This document shows, in pieces, positions 60,206-64,000 of a DNA stretch of 64,000 nt (position 1 is the first letter of the stretch; each line of letters begins with the position of its first letter). The stretch spans positions 1,054,001 to 1,118,000 of the forward strand of contig OZ244865.1 in the NCBI GenBank assembly GCA_965221075.1, written 5' to 3'. The notes beneath the pieces were generated by a model that searched no databases, was not told the DNA's origin, and saw only the letters and a program-made list of their open reading frames with translations. Position numbers and translations under genes: made by a program. The stretch comes from UBA2970 sp965221075. Its GTDB lineage: Bacteria > Verrucomicrobiota > Verrucomicrobiia > Limisphaerales > AAA164-E04.

Positions 60206-61780
60206 ATGCGGGCGGTGCTTGCGACGCTCCTGGGGAGCCTGTGGATCCCCGCACTTCCCGCGGGCGAGGCCATGCTCTCCTGGCACCTGGAGGGCCGCAG
60301 GGCCGAGGGAGTCTGGAAGCTGCCCGAGAGCCGGGAGCTGGGCCGGCTGGCGGTCCGCAAGCTGGCGGAGGCCTCCGGCCGGATCGGCGTCCAGGCCCCC
60401 CCGATGCGGCGGTCCGTGGCCCGGGTCCTGCTCTCCTCCCTCCTGGCCAACGAGCACTGGGGGGAGATCCGCGAGGATCCCCGCGGCGAACTCTACCTGG
60501 CGGTGGCGGTCCGGCTTCCCCCCGAGGGCCGGGACTTCCTGGGGACGGCCCTCGAGGACTACCTGGACTCGCAGGGATGGGAGGGCCCCCGTCCCCTCTG
60601 GGGGAGCGAGGGATGGACCGCGGCCCCGCGGCCCGGCTCGGACCGCCTCTTCCGTCTGGCGTCCGAGGGGGACTGGCTGCTGGCGGGAACCGGCCCCGAC
60701 GCCCTCTCCCCGCTGCCCGCCTGGCAGGCCTCCCTGGCCGGGGGCCGCCCTCCCTCCGTCCTCCCCGAGGGCGCCTTCCTGCGCCTGGAGGGAAGCGCGG
60801 ACCGGATCCTGGAGCGCCTGGCCGGTTCCGGCCTTCCATGGGTGGGCCGGTTCCGCCTGGTCCTGGCCAACGACGGCGAGGGGAGGGTGCGCACCGAGGG
60901 CGGCTTCCGCCTCGGCCGGCCCCTGGAGCTTCCGCTGCCCGGCTGGAGCATTCCCGTCGAGGCGATCCACGATCCGATCGTGGGCTTCAGCGGCACAAGA
61001 GGGCTGGCCGGCTTCCTGGGCGAGCTTCCCCTCCCCGGAGCCCTGCGGGAGCGGGGTCTTCCCGCCCAGTGGTTCACCTGGTCGCGGGTCTTCTCCCGCT
61101 CGTCCAACGCCCTTCCCTTCTTCCCTCACTACGCCGCCTGGCCGGTCGGTCCCGGGGAGGCCGGCATCCTGGACCTGGCCCACGACCTGCCCGCGATCCT
61201 GGGCGAGGATCTCATGGCCAGCGGGCGGATCCGCCTGGCGGCCCAGCCGCAGCGCAACGAGACGGTGGTCCATCTCAGTCCTCCCCTGGTCCAGCCCTCG
61301 GTCCGCGGGCTGTCCCGGAAGGAGGGGAGCGTGCGCCTGGTCGGGCTCTTCCCCCACATGGACGTCTCCCGGCCTGCGCCCCCGGAGCTCTTCCAGCAGC
61401 TGGAGTCGCGGCCCGGCCTGGTCCACTACCAGTGGGAGATCACCCAGAACCGGATCGACATGGGGGGATCCCTGCTGCAGATGCTCTGCTTCCTGTTCTC
61501 CAAGCCGCAGATGGAGTCCGGCTCGGCGGGGATGCGGTGGCTGGAGGCGATCGCTCCCCGCCTGGGAAGCAACTCGGTCACCCTGGTGACCGCCGAGGCC
61601 CCCGACCGGCTGAAGCTGGTCCGGAAGTCGGGCTCGGGCCTCGCCGCCCTGGAGCTGGTGCTGCTGGCCCGGTGGCTGGAGAGCGGTTCCTTCCCCTTCA
61701 TCGATCCCCGGTGGCTGTCCCGCTGGGAGCTGAATCCCGCGGCCCCTCCCCTCCATGATCCGGCTGGGAGTCAACCTTGA
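60206..61780 (+). CDS. Uncharacterised exported protein
   Basis: This 524-residue protein carries an N-terminal signal peptide (MRAVLATLLGSLWIPALPAG then EA) and no other membrane segment. The body has many aromatic and hydrophobic residues and short beta-like strands, for example GRFRLVLANDGEGRVRTEG and LVHYQWEITQNRIDMGGS. I do not recognise the fold or family. It probably resides in the periplasm or an outer envelope compartment. Its last 26 bases overlap the start of pdxJ, so the two genes share a transcript, and it lies 11 bases after the membrane protein at 59415. Confidence 0.65.
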   Translation: MRAVLATLLGSLWIPALPAGEAMLSWHLEGRRAEGVWKLPESRELGRLAVRKLAEASGRIGVQAPPMRRSVARVLLSSLLANEHWGEIREDPRGELYLAVAVRLPPEGRDFLGTALEDYLDSQGWEGPRPLWGSEGWTAAPRPGSDRLFRLASEGDWLLAGTGPDALSPLPAWQASLAGGRPPSVLPEGAFLRLEGSADRILERLAGSGLPWVGRFRLVLANDGEGRVRTEGGFRLGRPLELPLPGWSIPVEAIHDPIVGFSGTRGLAGFLGELPLPGALRERGLPAQWFTWSRVFSRSSNALPFFPHYAAWPVGPGEAGILDLAHDLPAILGEDLMASGRIRLAAQPQRNETVVHLSPPLVQPSVRGLSRKEGSVRLVGLFPHMDVSRPAPPELFQQLESRPGLVHYQWEITQNRIDMGGSLLQMLCFLFSKPQMESGSAGMRWLEAIAPRLGSNSVTLVTAEAPDRLKLVRKSGSGLAALELVLLARWLESGSFPFIDPRWLSRWELNPAAPPLHDPAGSQP

Positions 61781-62483
61781 CCATGTGGCCACCGTCCGCC
61801 AGGCGCGCTACCGTAGCGGGGGGGAGCCCGATCCGGTCGCAGCGGCCCTGAGCTGCGAGGCGGCCGGCTGCCACGGCATCACCGCCCACCTGCGGGAGGA
61901 CCGGCGGCACATCCAGGACCGGGACGTCCTCGGGATCCGGGAGGCCGTAGGACTGCCCCTCAACCTGGAGATGGCCAACGTGCCCGAGATGGTGGAGTTC
62001 GCCTCCCGGCTGCGCCCCCGCTACGTCTGCATGGTCCCCGAGCGGCGGGAGGAGCTCACCACCGAGGGGGGGCTCGACGCCCGGGGTCTGGCCGGCCCTC
62101 TGCGCCCCTCGGTGCGGCGGCTCCAGGAGGAGGGCGTCGAGGTGAGCCTGTTCATCGACCCGATCGCCGGGCAGGTGGAGGCGGCCGCGGAGATCGGGGC
62201 GGCGGCCGTGGAGCTGCACACCGGCGCCTACGCCGAGGCCTGCGGCCGCGGGGAGGAGCGGCAGGCCGAAGAGCGCCTGGAGCAGCTGTCGCTGGCGGCC
62301 AGCCAGGCGCACCGCCTGGGACTGAAGGTCAACGCCGGCCACGGCCTGAACTACCGCAATGCGTCCCGTATGCGGCAGGTGCCCCACCTGCAGGAGCTCA
62401 ACATCGGCCACAGCATCGTCAGCCGGGCCCTGGACTGCGGCATGGAGCGGGCGGTGAGGGAGATGCTGGCGCTGATCGGCTGA
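61755..62483 (+). CDS. pdxJ: Pyridoxine 5'-phosphate synthase
   Basis: This 242-residue TIM-barrel enzyme condenses deoxyxylulose 5-phosphate with 3-amino-2-oxopropyl phosphate in the DXP-dependent vitamin B6 route. Motifs include LGVNLDHVATVRQARY (residues 4-19), GITAHLREDRRHIQDRD, NLEMANVPEMV, and the C-terminal NAGHGLNYRN and ELNIGHSIVSRAL. Every expected active-site histidine and glutamate region is visible. The start ATG 61755 overlaps the upstream gene by 26 bases. A GC-rich hairpin at 62498 follows. Confidence 0.97.
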   Translation: MIRLGVNLDHVATVRQARYRSGGEPDPVAAALSCEAAGCHGITAHLREDRRHIQDRDVLGIREAVGLPLNLEMANVPEMVEFASRLRPRYVCMVPERREELTTEGGLDARGLAGPLRPSVRRLQEEGVEVSLFIDPIAGQVEAAAEIGAAAVELHTGAYAEACGRGEERQAEERLEQLSLAASQAHRLGLKVNAGHGLNYRNASRMRQVPHLQELNIGHSIVSRALDCGMERAVREMLALIG

Positions 62484-62497
62484 GGATCCCGCCTCCC

Positions 62498-62525
62498 GCC
62501 CGGCCGCCTGCGCCGTCGGCCGGGC
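62498..62525. terminator. Hairpin between convergent pdxJ and AAA ATPase genes
   Basis: GCCCGGCCG and CGGCCGGGC form a perfect nine-pair stem around a ten-base loop, 15 bases after the pdxJ stop. It is followed by TT only, so it is a GC-rich terminator candidate without a full U-tract. Its symmetry would let it serve both converging genes. Confidence 0.52.
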
Positions 62526-62626
62526 TTGCGCGCTCTCCAGCGGGAACAGGCCGGCCGGCGGAATGTCCGGGCCTCTGCCGCGAGGGAGGCCTCCCTCGGG
62601 GATCCGCATTCTACGGACGGCCCTCC

Positions 62627-63931
62627 TCAGGCGGGTCCGGGGCCGGGCTCCCGTCCTCGGGCCGGGGGGGAGCCAGGCTCCATGCCGGAGGATGCCAGTC
62701 CGATCAGCCAGGACCGCAGGCTCGGAATCGGGAAGACCAGCATCCCTCTTCCCGAGGGCTGGAGCACGCCCTTGCGGATCAGGTGTTCCAGATACAGCCT
62801 CGCATCCATCCCTTGCGGAAGGCGCCAGCGTTCCGGTCCGTCGGGGACATTGTTCTTCCTGATGAGATCTGCCACCGAGTCCCTGTCCATGGCGCCGGAC
62901 TCTGGAATCTCCTTGAGCGCCGAGGCCATCAGGGCCTTCGAGCCTGCCATTTCGGGGCTCAGCCGCTGTTCGTAGCTGTCCTCGCGATAGCTCCCGGCCT
63001 TCCTTTCCACCTCCCCGAAGTCCACTCTGGAGAGGTCGCAGCCAGCACGGGAGAGTCCCCAGAAGAGAGCCGAGGTCCCGGTATGGACATGCTGGGGCCA
63101 GCCCTCCGAGCTTCTGGCGATGTCGCCGGCGATGCGGTCCAGCTGGTCCGGAGAGCAGCCGATGCGGCACCTGTCGAGCATCCCCTCCACATAGGAGCGC
63201 ACCTCGGAATCGGACAGCCGCTCCAGGTTCCGGATGCTGCTTTCCCGCATCCGGCTCAGGCCGGCTCTCTCCAATACGGTCTCGGAGTTGGCCAAGCCCG
63301 CGAAGATCGGGACGATGGGCAGCATGTGATCTCCGCTGTGCAGCTCGCCGAGGCAGACTCGCTGATCCGGAGTCACGTTCTGGATCTCGTCGATAAGCAC
63401 GCATAGGGGCCGATCCCACTTTTCCGGAGGCTTGATCTCCTTCAGACGGCTGAAATCGGGTTCCGCAGACCTGGTCTCCCTGGAAGCGGAGGCTTCCCCC
63501 TGCGCGATCGCTGGAATCCCTCCCGACGCAGCACCGGCCGCGATGGCGCTTTGCCGGAACCGCCCGGCTTGTTCCGGATCGATCCTCTCGGCGATCTTCT
63601 GGGCGGTCCTGCCTGGGTCGTAGAGAGCTCCTTCGTTGAGCCTCATTGCCTGCGGAGCTCCCTTCTTCCCTTCCCAGAGCTTCCCGAGGTGGCTCAGCAG
63701 CGCCGACTTTCCAGCGCCTGGCGCCCCCTGGAAGAGGATGGTGTAACCCTCGCACTGCCGACCCTCCTTGCCGAGCTCGATGGCCTCCCGGCAGATCCTC
63801 TCGACGAGATCCAGTTCCGCCTCGCGCCCCACGAACACCTCCGGATAGCGGCGTTCCCTCGGCTCCGCATACGCCTCCACCCGCTTCAGGTCGGGAGCGT
63901 CCGGCTTCCTTCTTCTCCTGAACCAGGCCAT
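62627..63931 (-). CDS. AAA-type P-loop ATPase
   Basis: This 434-residue protein has a clear ATPase domain: GREAELDLVERI at residues 35-46, Walker A GAPGAGKS ending at S76, and Walker B LCVLIDEIQ with D181-E182. A sensor-like segment PIVPIFAGLANSETVLE follows. The C-terminal region (about 330-410) looks like a winged-helix pair (DRDSVADLIRKNNVP; LYLEHLIRKGVLQPSGRG), as in STAND/ORC-like ATPases used by regulators and mobile elements. The N-terminus is basic (WFRRRRKPDAP). Start ATG 63931 lies 70 bases from the window edge, so any partner gene may be just outside. Function is unknown. Confidence 0.78.
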   Translation of the reverse strand: MAWFRRRRKPDAPDLKRVEAYAEPRERRYPEVFVGREAELDLVERICREAIELGKEGRQCEGYTILFQGAPGAGKSALLSHLGKLWEGKKGAPQAMRLNEGALYDPGRTAQKIAERIDPEQAGRFRQSAIAAGAASGGIPAIAQGEASASRETRSAEPDFSRLKEIKPPEKWDRPLCVLIDEIQNVTPDQRVCLGELHSGDHMLPIVPIFAGLANSETVLERAGLSRMRESSIRNLERLSDSEVRSYVEGMLDRCRIGCSPDQLDRIAGDIARSSEGWPQHVHTGTSALFWGLSRAGCDLSRVDFGEVERKAGSYREDSYEQRLSPEMAGSKALMASALKEIPESGAMDRDSVADLIRKNNVPDGPERWRLPQGMDARLYLEHLIRKGVLQPSGRGMLVFPIPSLRSWLIGLASSGMEPGSPPARGREPGPGPA

Positions 63932-64000
63932 GCGATGCCCTCCCCGGAGAGGGCTGTCCCAGGATACGGGAGATGGTTTCCGACGCTGAAGCCGAAACCG

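Noticed and set aside
1..64000. tRNA, rRNA and CRISPR genes
   Set aside because: No T-loop-like GGTTCRA motif in a foldable context, no conserved rRNA stretch and no regularly spaced direct repeats were seen by eye; a covariance search could still find a divergent one.

Overview
This window is very GC-rich, with strongly GC-biased third codon positions. It reads as one chromosomal segment of a bacterium of the PVC type, most likely Planctomycetota; that assignment is an inference from gene content. The supporting genes are a DUF1592/DUF1588-type cytochrome with its Tat-exported DUF1552 partner and a HEAT-repeat protein, a Minf_1886-family protein, a DUF58/VWA (Bat-like) cluster, and a probable PPi-dependent PEP carboxykinase. 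No rRNA, tRNA, CRISPR array or intact insertion sequence was found.

Layout. 1-5725: a GH42 beta-galactosidase cut by the window edge, divergent from a cupin sugar isomerase, a Minf_1886 protein and a two-domain M16 peptidase. 6222-11739: three ABC-2-like membrane proteins, made of one gene, a near-identical tandem pair of a second gene, and the decayed relic of a second copy of the first; a U-tract terminator closes the block. 11781-14354: a CaCA antiporter and a GNAT-like protein, convergent with lipA. 14386-23265: a tightly packed run of DUF58, BatA/VWA, solute-binding lipoprotein, ABC permease fused to an NHL beta-propeller, and a large double-VWA protein. There is no MoxR ATPase and no ABC ATPase in the run, and it is the most unusual locus in the window. 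23326-27876: acylphosphatase, metallophosphoesterase and the probable PPi-PEPCK.

27877-42016 alternates isolated genes (ClC channel, dnaE, amidohydrolase, TerB_N protein, DUF4129 protein, Fic AMP-transferase) with long gene-free spacers. The Fic gene lies beside an AT-rich patch and a spacer of different composition, which suggests acquired DNA. 42017-50973, all on the minus strand: a PhoR/PhoB-like two-component system with a zinc-ribbon membrane protein and a GNAT enzyme, then HEAT repeat, DUF1552 and DUF1592 genes. 51243-62483, plus strand: Nudix-like protein, MsbA-type exporter, citrate synthase-sucC-sucD (TCA cycle), a YggT-like membrane protein, a FabG-like reductase, two uncharacterised proteins and pdxJ. 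62627-63931: a minus-strand AAA ATPase.

Stop-start overlaps of the ATGA type are frequent (CaCA/GNAT, VWA/SBP, permease/VWA, DUF1592/DUF1552), so these genes are probably co-transcribed and translationally coupled. GC-rich hairpins without U-tracts follow several gene ends.
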